From: Candidimonas nitroreducens
GTDB taxonomy: Bacteria; Pseudomonadota; Gammaproteobacteria; Burkholderiales; Burkholderiaceae_B
Reading direction: 5' to 3'
Length of the DNA: 64,000 nucleotides
Assembly: GCF_002209565.1 (NCBI RefSeq)
Contig: NZ_NJIH01000018.1
Location: forward strand, 1 to 64,000
The notes beneath the pieces are model-generated. The model saw nothing but the letters and a program-made list of their open reading frames with translations, was not told the origin of the DNA and made no database searches. Each line of letters begins with the position of its first letter. Within the stretch, counting starts at the first letter, position 1. Shown piece after piece: positions 1-8,321 of this stretch. A program made the position numbers and the translations under genes.

Positions 1-33
1 CTTGATCTCCACTGCTTGCTCCTGAGTCAACAT
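1..33 (-). CDS. istA: IS21-family transposase IstA, N-terminal fragment cut by window start
   Basis: Eleven codons are visible, reading MLTQEQAVEIK on the minus strand. This is the usual opening of IS21-type IstA transposases, just before their helix-turn-helix. The rest of the gene lies outside the window, so I cannot tell whether the element is intact. The assignment rests on this short N-terminus plus the terminal repeats that follow at 67-100. Confidence 0.6.
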   Translation of the reverse strand, partial: MLTQEQAVEIK

Positions 34-119
34 TGTCGGTGGCCAAAAAGCCACCATCATTGCCCAGGTGGGTCAGATTTACTCCGACGGGGTGGGTCAG
101 TATTACATCGACGCTAACA
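34..119. mobile_element. Terminal region of an IS21-like element
   Basis: Between the transposase start and the first chromosomal gene, the 10-mer GGTGGGTCAG occurs twice (67-76 and 91-100). The region then ends in ACATCGACGCTAACA. Multiple short repeats and a terminal TGT..ACA are usual for IS21-family ends, so the IS boundary is probably at 119. The other end and any target duplication are outside the window. Confidence 0.6.
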
Positions 120-140
120 GATTGAGAGCTGCATGGCTTC

Positions 141-177
141 GGGGCGGCCTGCGTACCGATGCATGAACGGCCGCCCC
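141..177. other. Perfect 9-bp inverted repeat upstream of the DMT transporter
   Basis: GGGGCGGCC at 141-149 pairs with GGCCGCCCC at 169-177 across a 19-nt loop. It lies just inside the chromosome from the IS end and upstream of the transporter start. It has no T-run. It could be a regulatory hairpin or chance in GC-rich sequence. Confidence 0.3.
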
Positions 178-254
178 AGAAAGATCCAAGTGTTTGCACA
201 GGTCTTCCACGGGCCAGCTTTGGATCGGCGTTGGCACTTATACTGCCTGCCATC

Positions 255-1133
255 ATGAACCTGTTCCTGTACTTGCTCACCGTACTGATCTGGGGATCGA
301 CCTGGATAGCCATCAAGCTGCAGCTGGGCGTGGTGGCGATACCTGTATCGGTGTTCTATCGCTTCGCGCTGGCCTCGGTGCTGATGCTGGCCGGGCTGGC
401 CTTGCTGGGCCGGCTGCAGCGGCTGGATCGCCGTGGCCATTTGTTGTGCCTGGGCCAGGGGCTGTGCCTGTTCTGCCTGAATTTCCTGTGCTTCTACAGC
501 GCTACGCAATGGATACCCAGCGGGCTGGTGTCGGTGGTGTTTTCCGCTGCCACGATATGGAATGCGCTCAATGCCCGCCTGTATTTCGGCACGCGCATCG
601 CGCCGCGGGTCATGCTGGGCGGCGTTCTGGGGCTGGGCGGGTTGGTGCTGTTGTTCTGGCCGCAGCTGGCGGGGCATCATGCCGGCCGCGAGACGCTGCT
701 GGGGCTGGGCCTGGCGCTGCTGGGCACATTTTGTTTCTCGACGGGGAATATGCTGTCCGCCGCACAGCAGCGCGCTGGCATCGGGCCATTGACGGGCAAT
801 GCCTACAGCATGTTCTACGGCGCCGCGCTGCTGCTGGCGGGCTGCCTGGCCAGCGGCCAGCACTTCGGCTTCGATGCCGCCCCGGCCTATGTGGGGGCCT
901 TGCTGTACCTGGCGCTGTTCGGCTCGATCGTGGGCTTCACGAGCTACCTGACGCTGGTGGGCCGCATGGGCCCGGAAAGGGCCGCCTATTGCACGGTGCT
1001 GTTCCCGGTGGTGGCGCTGAGCATTTCCACCGTGGCCGAAGGCTATCGCTGGGCGCCGCAGTCGTTTGCCGGCCTGGCGCTGGTGATGCTGGGCAATGTG
1101 CTGGTGTTTGCGCGCAGGAGGCGCGCTATTTGA
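255..1133 (+). CDS. EamA/DMT-family membrane transporter
   Basis: A 292-residue inner-membrane protein of about ten hydrophobic segments, opening MNLFLYLLTVLIWGSTWIAIK, the usual first helix of EamA (drug/metabolite) exporters with its WGS-T-W signature. Two five-helix halves are evident. An upstream in-frame ATG at 159 would add 32 hydrophilic residues; I prefer 255 because the first transmembrane segment begins there. Substrate unknown; relatives export amino acids, metabolites or drugs. Its 3' end overlaps convergent sspB by 8 bp. Upstream is the IS end, so an IS-derived promoter could influence it. Confidence 0.85.
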   Translation: MNLFLYLLTVLIWGSTWIAIKLQLGVVAIPVSVFYRFALASVLMLAGLALLGRLQRLDRRGHLLCLGQGLCLFCLNFLCFYSATQWIPSGLVSVVFSAATIWNALNARLYFGTRIAPRVMLGGVLGLGGLVLLFWPQLAGHHAGRETLLGLGLALLGTFCFSTGNMLSAAQQRAGIGPLTGNAYSMFYGAALLLAGCLASGQHFGFDAAPAYVGALLYLALFGSIVGFTSYLTLVGRMGPERAAYCTVLFPVVALSISTVAEGYRWAPQSFAGLALVMLGNVLVFARRRRAI

Positions 1134-1566
1134 CGATGGTCAGGCGCGGCCGCTTCGGGTCGTCGTCGGGGCCTTCGTCGGGCTTGCCGTCGGTGGGGGC
1201 GGGCGTTTGGGGCTTGGCGCTTTCGCCGGGCTCGTCGGCGTTGCGCGGTTGCGAGGGCTCGACCTCGAAGCCCATGCCGGCGCCGGTTTCACGGGCATAG
1301 ATGGCGGACACGGCCGAGACGGGGACGAAGATGTGTTCGGTCACCCCGCTGAAGCGGGCCTGGAATTCGATGAATTCATTGCCCAGGGTCAGGCGGTTGG
1401 TGGCCAGCGAGCCGATGTTCAGCGTGATCTGGCCATCGTGGATGTGCGCGCGCGGCACGACGGTATTGGCATCCACCGTGACGACGATGTGCGGCGTGTA
1501 GCCGTTGTCGGTGCACCATTCATGCAGCGCGCGGATCAGATAGGGCTTGGTCGAGGTCTCGGACAT
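1126..1566 (-). CDS. sspB: ClpXP protease specificity-enhancing factor SspB
   Basis: A 146-residue protein with the SspB fold, starting MSETSTKPYLIRALHEWC and continuing through the conserved LNIG.LATN.L.LGNEFIEFQARF region. That domain binds ssrA tags and delivers tagged proteins to ClpXP. A charged, proline-rich linker follows and the tail ends RPRLTIVK, matching the C-terminal ClpX-docking peptide of the family. It lies 8 bp downstream of sspA on the same strand, the classic sspAB operon. A longer frame extends upstream through sspA, but the start at 1566 gives the family's normal N-terminus. Confidence 0.93.
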   Translation of the reverse strand: MSETSTKPYLIRALHEWCTDNGYTPHIVVTVDANTVVPRAHIHDGQITLNIGSLATNRLTLGNEFIEFQARFSGVTEHIFVPVSAVSAIYARETGAGMGFEVEPSQPRNADEPGESAKPQTPAPTDGKPDEGPDDDPKRPRLTIVK

Positions 1567-1574
1567 GGGGCGTT

Positions 1575-2183
1575 TTAGCGGCGCATCACCTTTTCGGAAG
1601 GCGTGAGCGCCTCGATGTAGGCCGGGCGCGAAAAGATGCGCTCGGCGTATTTCTGGATGGGAGCGGCGTTCTTGGGCAGCTCGATGCCGTAGTGATCCAG
1701 GCGCCACAGCAGCGGCGCCACGGCCACGTCCAGCATGGAGAATTCTTCGCCCAGCATGTACTTGTTCTTGAGCAGCATGGGGGCGAGCTGCGCCAGGCGG
1801 TCGCGGATGCTGTGGCGCGCGTCGTCCAGCGCCTTGCTGTCGGTTTCGGCGCGGTTTTCCAGCACCGAAACATGCACGAACAGCTCTTTCTCGAAGTTGT
1901 ACAGGAACAGCCGGGTGCGGGCGCGCATGACGGGGTCGGCCGGCATGAGCTGCGGATGCGGGAAGCGCTCGTCGATGTACTCGTTGATGATGCTGGATTC
2001 ATACAGCACCAGGTCGCGCTCGACCAGGATGGGCACCTGGCCGTAGGGGTTCATGACCGCGATATCTTCGGGCTTGTTGTAGAGGTCGATGTCCCGGATC
2101 TCGAAATCCATGCCTTTTTCGAACAGCACGAAGCGGCAGCGTTGGGAGAAGGGGCAGGTCGTACCTGAATAGAGCACCATCAT
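1575..2183 (-). CDS. sspA: Stringent starvation protein A (GST-fold RNA polymerase-associated)
   Basis: A 202-residue glutathione-S-transferase-fold protein starting MMVLYSGTTCPFSQRC, with the N-terminal thioredoxin-like domain (NPYGQVPILVERDLVLYES) and a helical C-terminal domain. SspA binds RNA polymerase and acts in the stationary-phase and acid responses of proteobacteria. A start 36 bp further upstream (2219) is open but gives a non-homologous extension, so 2183 is chosen. It is the first gene of sspAB; a strong hairpin at 2246-2279 separates it from petC upstream. Confidence 0.93.
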   Translation of the reverse strand: MMVLYSGTTCPFSQRCRFVLFEKGMDFEIRDIDLYNKPEDIAVMNPYGQVPILVERDLVLYESSIINEYIDERFPHPQLMPADPVMRARTRLFLYNFEKELFVHVSVLENRAETDSKALDDARHSIRDRLAQLAPMLLKNKYMLGEEFSMLDVAVAPLLWRLDHYGIELPKNAAPIQKYAERIFSRPAYIEALTPSEKVMRR

Positions 2184-2245
2184 ATCGTGGGTTCCGTTGC
2201 AAAAAGGTAACAAAGGCACGCGAATGTAGGCGGCCTACAAAAGGG

Positions 2246-2279
2246 AAATAGGCGTATGTATAGCCTTATACGCCTATTT
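2246..2279. terminator. Bidirectional hairpin terminator between petC and sspA
   Basis: AAATAGGCGTAT (2246-2257) pairs perfectly with ATACGCCTATTT (2268-2279) around a 10-nt loop. T-rich stretches follow on both strands. It lies downstream of petC and upstream of sspA, so it should end petABC transcription. Confidence 0.75.
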
Positions 2280-2331
2280 TCTTGACCGGCAGCTTAAGGG
2301 ATCGGCCCGGGCTGCCGGGGCACTGCAGCAG

Positions 2332-3180
2332 CTACTTGACGTTCTTCCAGTAGGCCGAGTTCAAGCGCCAGGCCACCAGCAGGAACAGGGCCAGGAACAG
2401 CATTACCCAGACGCCCAGGCGCTTGCGGAACTGCTGGGCCGGCTCGGCCATCCAGCCGAGGAAGTTGCTGAGGTCGGCCACGTCATTGTCGAAAGCGGCG
2501 GTCTGCGCGGGGTTGGCCGCGGTGTAGATGTCCTTGCTGACTTCCGGGCCGTGGTAGTTCTGCAGAGCCTCGGTCTTGACCGTGGAGTAGCCCTGCGGAT
2601 CGTACGTGGTGACGGTCTGCTCCCATTGTTCTTCGCCGTTCTTGCCTTCTTTGGGGGCGATGGAAGTGCGGGTCAGCGTGCGCTGGCCCTGCAGCTGCCA
2701 CAGCACATTGGGCATGGCGACGTTGGGGAACACCAGGTTGTCCCAGCCGGTGTGCTTGCTGGTGTCGCGGTAGAAGGTGCGCAGGTAGGTGTAGATGTAG
2801 TCGACGCCGGAGGCACCGAAGTTTTCCGACTTGGCACGCGCCATGACCGACAGGTCGGGGGGCGCCGTGCCGAACCACTTCTTGCCGTCCGCGGGCGTCA
2901 TGGCCACGTGCATCAGGTCGCCGACCTTGGTGCCGGTGAACAGCAGGTTCTTCTTGATTTCGTCGTCGGTCAGCCCGAGGTCGGCCAGCCGGTTGTAGCG
3001 CATGGCGTTGGCGCTGTGGCAGCTGAGACAGTAGTTGACGAACAGCTTGGCGCCATGTTGCAGGGCCGGCAGGTCGTTGATGCGATTGGGCGCGGTATCG
3101 AGCGTATATCCGCCTTCAGCCGAACATACGGACGTGAAGGCCAGGGATATGGCGATGGCGCCTAGCAGCTTTTTGATCAT
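2332..3180 (-). CDS. petC: Ubiquinol-cytochrome c reductase, cytochrome c1 subunit
   Basis: A 282-residue protein with a cleavable signal peptide (about residues 1-21, ending CSAEGG), a CLSCH haem-c site at residues 51-55, and a C-terminal membrane anchor (VWVMLFLALFLLVAWRL). This is standard for the bc1 cytochrome c1 subunit facing the periplasm, which passes electrons from the Rieske protein to soluble cytochrome c. It is the last gene of a petABC operon, 24 bp after petB, and is followed by the hairpin at 2246-2279. Confidence 0.96.
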   Translation of the reverse strand: MIKKLLGAIAISLAFTSVCSAEGGYTLDTAPNRINDLPALQHGAKLFVNYCLSCHSANAMRYNRLADLGLTDDEIKKNLLFTGTKVGDLMHVAMTPADGKKWFGTAPPDLSVMARAKSENFGASGVDYIYTYLRTFYRDTSKHTGWDNLVFPNVAMPNVLWQLQGQRTLTRTSIAPKEGKNGEEQWEQTVTTYDPQGYSTVKTEALQNYHGPEVSKDIYTAANPAQTAAFDNDVADLSNFLGWMAEPAQQFRKRLGVWVMLFLALFLLVAWRLNSAYWKNVK

Positions 3181-3204
3181 GATCGTTCCGTACAGTATAT
3201 GGGC

Positions 3205-4593
3205 CTAGTGGGCGTGAAACACGACGCGTTCGGGAACCGGCTTGAACGTGCCGAGGCGGCTCCAGACGGGCATCAGCAGGAAGAAGCCCAGGTAGATCAC
3301 GGTTCCGATCTGGCTGATGATGTTGTACGTCGGGTTGGGCGGCTTGGTGCCGATGAAGCCCAGTACCAGGAATGTCACGATGAAAAGCGCATACAGGAAT
3401 TTATGCCAAGTGGGGCGATAGCGTATGGACTTGACCGGCGAGCGGTCGAGCCACGGCAGGAAGAACAGGATGACCACCGAGCCGCCCATGTCGACCACGC
3501 CCCAGAACTTGGCGTCGAGCGTCTTCATGAGGATGGCGATGATGATCAGGATGACCGGCACCAGGATGCGCCAGAAGCCGCGCAGGCCGCCCTTGAGGAA
3601 CAGCGCGATGGCGGCGATGATGGCGCCCGCCGACAGCACCCAGGTGAAGTCGCTGGTGGTGGCGCGCAGCATGGAGTAGAACGGCGTGAAGTACCAGACC
3701 GGGGCGATGTGCGGCGGGGTCTTGAGCGAGTCGGCCGGGATGAAGTTGTTGCTTTCCAGGAAGTAGCCGCCCATTTCGGGGCCGAAGAAGATAATGGCCG
3801 CGAACACCAGCAGGAAGCCGGCCACGCCCATGATGTCGTGCACGGTGTAGTAGGGGTGGAACGGGATGCCGTCCAGCGGGTGGCCGTTGCGGTCTTTGGG
3901 GCCTTGCTTGATTTCGACGCCGTCGGGGTTGTTGGAGCCGACTTCGTGCAGCGCCACGATGTGCGCGACGACCAGGCCCAGCAGCACCAGCGGGATGGCG
4001 ATGACGTGGAAGGCGAAGAAGCGGTTCAGGGTGGCGTCGGACACGACGTAGTCGCCGCGGATCCAGATCGACAGTTCAGGCCCGATGTAGGGGATAGCCG
4101 AGAACAGGTTGACGATGACCTGGGCGCCCCAGTACGACATCTGGCCCCAGGGCAGCAGGTAGCCGAAGAAGGCTTCGCCCATCAGGCACAGGAAGATGGC
4201 CACGCCGAAGACCCACACCAGCTCGCGCGGCTTGCGGTACGAGCCGTAGAACAGCCCGCGCAGCATGTGCAGGTAGACCACCACGAAGAACATCGAGGCG
4301 CCGGTGGAGTGCATGTAGCGGATCAGCCAGCCCCACGGCACTTCGCGCATGATGTACTCGACCGACAGGAAGGCCAGCTTCGCGTCGGGCTTGTAGTTCA
4401 TGACCAGGAAGATGCCGGTCACGATCTGGATCACCAGCACCAGGAGTGCCAGTGAGCCGAAGAAGTACCAGAAATTGAAATTCTTGGGTGCGTAGTATTC
4501 GGACAGGTGCGCCTTGTAGGTGGACGTCAGGGGGAAGCGCCTGTCTATCCAGCCCAAAAGCCCTGTGGTCTCGACGGTTTTTTCGCCAGCCAT
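3205..4593 (-). CDS. petB: Ubiquinol-cytochrome c reductase, cytochrome b subunit
   Basis: A 462-residue polytopic protein with the cytochrome b hallmarks: GSLALLVLVIQIVTGIFL in the first helix, the haem-ligating histidines in helices B and D (RYMHSTGASMFF; FFAFHVIAIP) and the quinol-site PEWY-like region read here as APVWYFTPFYSMLRA. It is the full-length, mitochondrial-type cytochrome b rather than a split b6/subunit IV. It forms the membrane core of complex III together with petA upstream and petC downstream. Confidence 0.96.
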   Translation of the reverse strand: MAGEKTVETTGLLGWIDRRFPLTSTYKAHLSEYYAPKNFNFWYFFGSLALLVLVIQIVTGIFLVMNYKPDAKLAFLSVEYIMREVPWGWLIRYMHSTGASMFFVVVYLHMLRGLFYGSYRKPRELVWVFGVAIFLCLMGEAFFGYLLPWGQMSYWGAQVIVNLFSAIPYIGPELSIWIRGDYVVSDATLNRFFAFHVIAIPLVLLGLVVAHIVALHEVGSNNPDGVEIKQGPKDRNGHPLDGIPFHPYYTVHDIMGVAGFLLVFAAIIFFGPEMGGYFLESNNFIPADSLKTPPHIAPVWYFTPFYSMLRATTSDFTWVLSAGAIIAAIALFLKGGLRGFWRILVPVILIIIAILMKTLDAKFWGVVDMGGSVVILFFLPWLDRSPVKSIRYRPTWHKFLYALFIVTFLVLGFIGTKPPNPTYNIISQIGTVIYLGFFLLMPVWSRLGTFKPVPERVVFHAH

Positions 4594-4656
4594 GAAACGG
4601 CTCCTTGATTATCTTGGATTCAATGCCTAGTGAGGTGCGGCTTCGCGGGGAAGCGC

Positions 4657-5301
4657 TCAGGCCTTTTTGATTTCATCGACGCCGATGGTCAGCTTGGTGC
4701 CATCGGCCGAGAATGCATAAGGCGGAACCTCGAGGTTGTCGGGCGCGGGAACGTTCTTGAATACCCGGCCGGACAGGTCGTAGGTGGAACCGTGGCAGGG
4801 ACACAGGAAACCGCCTTCCCAGGAGGAAGGCAGGCCTGGCTGCGCGCCCACTTCGAAGTGCGGGGTCGGGACGCAGCCCAGATGGGTACAGATGGCGACG
4901 ACAACCAGGTATTCAGGCTTGCGAGAGCGGTATTCGTTTTTGGCGAAGGGGGGAGTGAAGCCAGGGCGGTCGGAATGGGGGTCGGCGAGGAGGGGGTCGT
5001 TTTTCGGCAGGTCTTTGATTTGCTCGGGGGTGCGGTGCATGACCCAGACCGGCTTGCCGCGCCATGCGACGGTGCGCATTTCGCCCGGAGCAAGGCTGGT
5101 GAGGTCGACTTCCACCGGCGCCCCGGCCGCCTTCGCCCTTTCGGAAGGCGCAAAGGACGTGACGAAAGGCACCGCAGTGGCAACGCCCGCGACGCCGCCC
5201 ACCGCACAGGCGGAGGCGACCCAGAAACGGCGCGAAGGGTCGGGCGGCAGATTGGGATCAACCGCGCCCGCATCATCGAGCTGTGTCTTATCCTGACTCA
5301 T
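4657..5301 (-). CDS. petA: Ubiquinol-cytochrome c reductase, Rieske iron-sulfur subunit
   Basis: A 214-residue Rieske protein. The N-terminus carries a twin arginine (residues 24-25, [12 protein letters not shown]) ahead of one membrane helix, so it is a likely Tat substrate, fitting the tatABC genes in this window. The 2Fe-2S cluster ligands are visible as CTHLGC (138-143) and CPCHGS (167-172). It is the first gene of petABC; petB follows after 63 bp. It is transcribed divergently from mscL. Confidence 0.96.
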   Translation of the reverse strand: MSQDKTQLDDAGAVDPNLPPDPSRRFWVASACAVGGVAGVATAVPFVTSFAPSERAKAAGAPVEVDLTSLAPGEMRTVAWRGKPVWVMHRTPEQIKDLPKNDPLLADPHSDRPGFTPPFAKNEYRSRKPEYLVVVAICTHLGCVPTPHFEVGAQPGLPSSWEGGFLCPCHGSTYDLSGRVFKNVPAPDNLEVPPYAFSADGTKLTIGVDEIKKA

Positions 5302-5424
5302 CTTGTATCCTTATTGATGCCCTCCAAGGGCATTTCCATTCACTGTTTTTTGCAATGTATAAGCCTAGCAACCGCGTATTATAGCGTCAGCCCGATGTGG
5401 GCGAAATCGAAAGAGGGTGAAACA
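5302..5424. promoter_or_regulatory. Divergent petA/mscL promoter region
   Basis: This 123-bp gap separates divergent petA and mscL. The minus strand reads TATAAT at 5388-5393 and the plus strand reads TATTAT at about 5387-5392, so overlapping -10 elements could serve both directions. Neither has a convincing -35 box. AAAGAGGGTG at 5410-5419 supplies a Shine-Dalgarno-like stretch for mscL. Confidence 0.4.
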
Positions 5425-5883
5425 ATGAGCAAAGCCACGGGTTTTCTTGCTGAATTCCGCCAGTTCGCCGTGAAAGGGAACATGATCGATCTGGCCGTCG
5501 GTGTGATCATCGGCGCGGCCTTCGGGAAGATCATCGATTCGCTGGTAAAGGACGTGATCATGCCCATCATCAGCTTCATTTTGGGCGGGAAGGTAGACTT
5601 TACCAACTTGTTCTGGGTGCTTACGCAGCCGGCGAACTACAGCGGCCCGCATACGTATGCCGATCTGACCAAGGCGGGGGCGGTGGTGCTGGCCTGGGGC
5701 AATTTCCTCACCATCCTGATCAATTTCATCCTGCTGGCCTTCGTGGTGTTCTGCCTGGTCAAGGCGGCGAATTCCGCGCGCGAAAAGCTGGTCAAGGAAG
5801 AAGCCGCCGCGCCCGCCGCTCCGCCGGCCGACGTGGTGCTGCTGCAGGAAATCCGCGATCTGCTCAAGAAGCAGCAGGGCTGA
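5425..5883 (+). CDS. mscL: Large-conductance mechanosensitive channel MscL
   Basis: A 152-residue protein with the MscL pattern. It has a short amphipathic N-terminus, a first transmembrane helix with the pore-lining [22 protein letters not shown] segment (broken here only by family variation), a periplasmic loop, a second helix ([19 protein letters not shown]), and a C-terminal bundle beginning LQEIRDLL. It releases solutes during hypo-osmotic shock. A longer frame begins upstream, antisense to petA; the start at 5425 is the family N-terminus [16 protein letters not shown]. Confidence 0.95.
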   Translation: MSKATGFLAEFRQFAVKGNMIDLAVGVIIGAAFGKIIDSLVKDVIMPIISFILGGKVDFTNLFWVLTQPANYSGPHTYADLTKAGAVVLAWGNFLTILINFILLAFVVFCLVKAANSAREKLVKEEAAAPAAPPADVVLLQEIRDLLKKQQG

Positions 5884-5888
5884 CGCCG

Positions 5889-5906
5889 GGCGCGGCTCGC
5901 CGCGCC
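5889..5906. other. GC hairpin after mscL
   Basis: GGCGCGGC at 5889-5896 is followed almost directly by its complement GCCGCGCC at 5899-5906, just after the mscL stop. No T-run follows. The remaining 180 bp to the convergent Nif3-like gene shows nothing else I can identify. Confidence 0.35.
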
Positions 5907-6086
5907 GCTGCGCCGCAATCGGCCCGATCGCTTGATTGCTGCCGGGGTGGCGGTGGGTGGGCGGCCGTGTTGCCGTAGCGGCTGCGCGTACATCAACGCG
6001 GCCCGTATGTATTGACACGTGGTAGCGGGTGCCGTGCGCCGGCGCGCGGGCCAGCGGGCGGCGCTCTTGCCCGCTTTGCCTACCCG

Positions 6087-6863
6087 TCAAATGGGGTTGT
6101 CCAGATCCACGAATTCCACTTCGATGCCGAATTCACGCGCCACGGCGTGGCCCAGCGCCTGTATGCCGTAGCGTTCGGTAGCGTGGTGGCCGGCGGCGAT
6201 GAAGCCGGTGCCGGTTTCGCGCGCCCAATGGTAGGTCTGTTCCGAGGCCTCGCCGGTGATGTAGGCCTGGGCGCCCGCCGCGGTGGCGGCCTCGATCATG
6301 CCTTGCGCGGCGCCGGTGCACCAGGCGATGCGCTGCAGCTTCTGTTGTGGATTCCCAACAATCAAGGGCTCGCGGTGTAAGGTATTGCAAACGTGCGTGG
6401 CAAGATCCTGCAGGGTGGCCGAGGATCCGGGGCCGCCCAGCCAGACCAGGCCCTCGGGGCCGCAGGTCTGGGGTTGGCCGGTTTCGTCCAGCAGCGGCTC
6501 GAAACCCAGTACGCGCGCCAGTTGCGCGTTGTTGCCCAGTGTGGGGTGGGCGTCCAGCGGCAGATGGTAGGCGTACAGATTTAGCCCGTGGCTCAGCGCC
6601 AGGGCGAGGCGGGCGCGTTTGGGGCCGCGGATGCAGGGGTCTTCGTTCTTCCAGAACCAGCCGTGATGCACCAGCACGGCGTCGGCCTTTTTTGCCACGG
6701 CCGCCTCGATCAGCGCGTAAGAGGCGGTGACTCCGGTGATAATGTGCGTGATTGTGTCGCTGCCTTCGACCTGCAGGCCATTGGGACAGTAGTCCCGGAA
6801 GCGCTGGGGCTGCAGGGTGGCGTCAAGCCAGCGGGCCAGTTCCTGCGTGGAAACCTGATTCAT
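6087..6863 (-). CDS. Nif3-like dinuclear metal-centre protein
   Basis: A 258-residue YbgI/NIF3-family protein. It shows the metal-binding elements VLVHHGWFWK near the N-terminal third and GHHATERYGIQALG near the C-terminus, which bind two metal ions in the hexameric toroid of this family. It has been linked to GTP cyclohydrolase I type 2 activity by annotation, but the true role of the family is unsettled. The open frame continues upstream over the divergent protease gene; the start at 6863 (MNQVSTQELARWLDATL) matches the usual N-terminus. It is divergent from the DegS-like gene, with 16 bp between. Confidence 0.9.
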   Translation of the reverse strand: MNQVSTQELARWLDATLQPQRFRDYCPNGLQVEGSDTITHIITGVTASYALIEAAVAKKADAVLVHHGWFWKNEDPCIRGPKRARLALALSHGLNLYAYHLPLDAHPTLGNNAQLARVLGFEPLLDETGQPQTCGPEGLVWLGGPGSSATLQDLATHVCNTLHREPLIVGNPQQKLQRIAWCTGAAQGMIEAATAAGAQAYITGEASEQTYHWARETGTGFIAAGHHATERYGIQALGHAVAREFGIEVEFVDLDNPI

Positions 6864-6879
6864 TTTCGTCTGTTGCCTT

Positions 6880-8046
6880 ATGCGTCGATTGTGGTTGCTA
6901 TTTGCCCAGACAGTAACGGTCTGCCTCGGTATTTTATTCATCGTGGCAACCTTGCGCCCCGACTGGCTGCATGTGTCGCGCAAGCCCGCCGCGGAGCCGA
7001 CGCCCGCTCCGGCCGCGCCGCGCTCCGCCGAGGGGGCTGCCGCCCCGCTGCCGTATGTGTCGTACGCGCCGGCGGTGGCGCTGGCGACGCCTTCGGTGGT
7101 GAATGTGTACACCAGCAAGCAGGTGCGCGTGCCGGTGGTGCCGCTGCCCAATGACCCGCAGCTGAATCGGCTGTTCCGCGAGCTGCCGGGTTTCAGCCGG
7201 CGCAAGCGCACGACGAATCTGGGTTCGGGCGTGATCGTGCGCGCCGATGGCTATATTCTGACGAATTATCACGTGATCGAGTCGGCCGAGGCCATCGAGG
7301 TGGCCTTGAGCGATGGCCGGCAGACTAAGGCGAAGCTGGTGGGCGCGGATCCGGACAGCGACCTGGCGGTGCTGAAGGTGGATCTGCCGAATCTGACGCC
7401 GATTACGTTCAATGGCGATCACCACGTCAAGGTGGGTGACGTGGTACTGGCGATAGGCAATCCGTTCGGCGTGGGGCAGACTACGACGATGGGGATAGTG
7501 TCGGCGCTGGGGCGCAATCGCCTGGGCATCAATATCTACGAGAATTTCATCCAGACGGACGCGGCGATCAATCCGGGCAATTCGGGCGGCGCGCTGATCG
7601 ACACGCAAGGGCATCTGGTCGGGATCAATACGGCGATTTATTCCGAGAATGGGGGGTCGCTGGGTATTGGTTTTGCGATTCCGTCGCAGGCGGCGCACAA
7701 GATCATGGAGCAGATTATTGCGACCGGGTCGGTGACGCGCGGCTGGCTGGGCATCGAGCCGCAGGACATCACGCCGGATCTGGCCCGGGCGTTCGGCCTG
7801 AGCGGCGACGACGGGGTGATTGTGGCGACGGTGCTGCGCAATGGGCCGGCCGGGCGGGCGGGGATCCGGGTGGGGGATATTCTTCTGAAGATCAATGGCC
7901 AGACGGTGTATGACACGATAGGCTTCCTGAACCAGATCGCGCCGATGCCGCCGGGGCACAAGATTACGCTGACGATACGGCGCGGGGGGAAGACGTCGGA
8001 GGTCGAGGTGAAGGTGGGGATACGGCCGCGGATTACCCGGCCTTGA
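6880..8046 (+). CDS. degS: DegS/AlgW-like periplasmic serine protease with one PDZ domain
   Basis: A 388-residue HtrA-family protease. An N-terminal membrane anchor (about residues 3-24) and a proline/alanine linker precede the trypsin-like domain with catalytic His131 (TNYHVI), Asp161 (DSDLAVLK) and Ser235 (NPGNSGGAL). A single PDZ domain follows (about 285-380). One PDZ plus an uncleaved anchor fits DegS/AlgW-type regulators of the envelope stress sigma factor better than two-PDZ DegP. No rseA or rpoE is nearby, so the regulatory role is by family only. It converges with tatC across a long palindrome. Confidence 0.88.
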   Translation: MRRLWLLFAQTVTVCLGILFIVATLRPDWLHVSRKPAAEPTPAPAAPRSAEGAAAPLPYVSYAPAVALATPSVVNVYTSKQVRVPVVPLPNDPQLNRLFRELPGFSRRKRTTNLGSGVIVRADGYILTNYHVIESAEAIEVALSDGRQTKAKLVGADPDSDLAVLKVDLPNLTPITFNGDHHVKVGDVVLAIGNPFGVGQTTTMGIVSALGRNRLGINIYENFIQTDAAINPGNSGGALIDTQGHLVGINTAIYSENGGSLGIGFAIPSQAAHKIMEQIIATGSVTRGWLGIEPQDITPDLARAFGLSGDDGVIVATVLRNGPAGRAGIRVGDILLKINGQTVYDTIGFLNQIAPMPPGHKITLTIRRGGKTSEVEVKVGIRPRITRP

Positions 8047-8057
8047 GTTTTTAACCC

Positions 8058-8288
8058 GCGCCGTGGGCGGCTGGGGCTCGGCCGGCTCGCTCGCCCGGCC
8101 CCGGCTGCGCCGGGGCTGCCCTTGACCTCCGGGTATTTTGGGGGCGGTCGGCAAACTCGCGTCGCGCATAGCCCCCCGGGCTATGCGCAGGCTTGACGCT
8201 CAAACAGTGCCTCCCTTGCATCCCCCAAAATGCCCTACGGTGGCGGCGGGCTCGGACGAGCCGGCCGAGCCCCAGCCGCCCACGACGC
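8058..8288. repeat. 231-bp imperfect palindrome between degS and tatC
   Basis: Arms at 8063-8089 and 8257-8283 are perfect 27-bp reverse complements and extend to 32 bp with one mismatch (8058-8089/8257-8288). Nested inside, GGGTATTTTGGGGG (from about 8136) pairs with CCCCCAAAATGCCC (from 8222) with one mismatch. The centre GCATAGCC..GGCTATGC is itself palindromic. The element fills almost the whole gap between convergent degS and tatC. It may act as a bidirectional terminator or be a dispersed intergenic repeat. Confidence 0.75.
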
Positions 8289-8321
8289 TGGACGGCGGCG
8301 TGTGTGGTGGGGTTGTGGGCG

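Noticed and set aside
1586-2002. Serine/arginine/cysteine-rich ORF inside sspA
   Set aside because: Alternate-frame shadow of sspA with no domain.
3199-4455. Long plus-strand open frame opposite petB
   Set aside because: Rich in Asp/His/Gln with no recognisable domain; an antisense shadow of cytochrome b.
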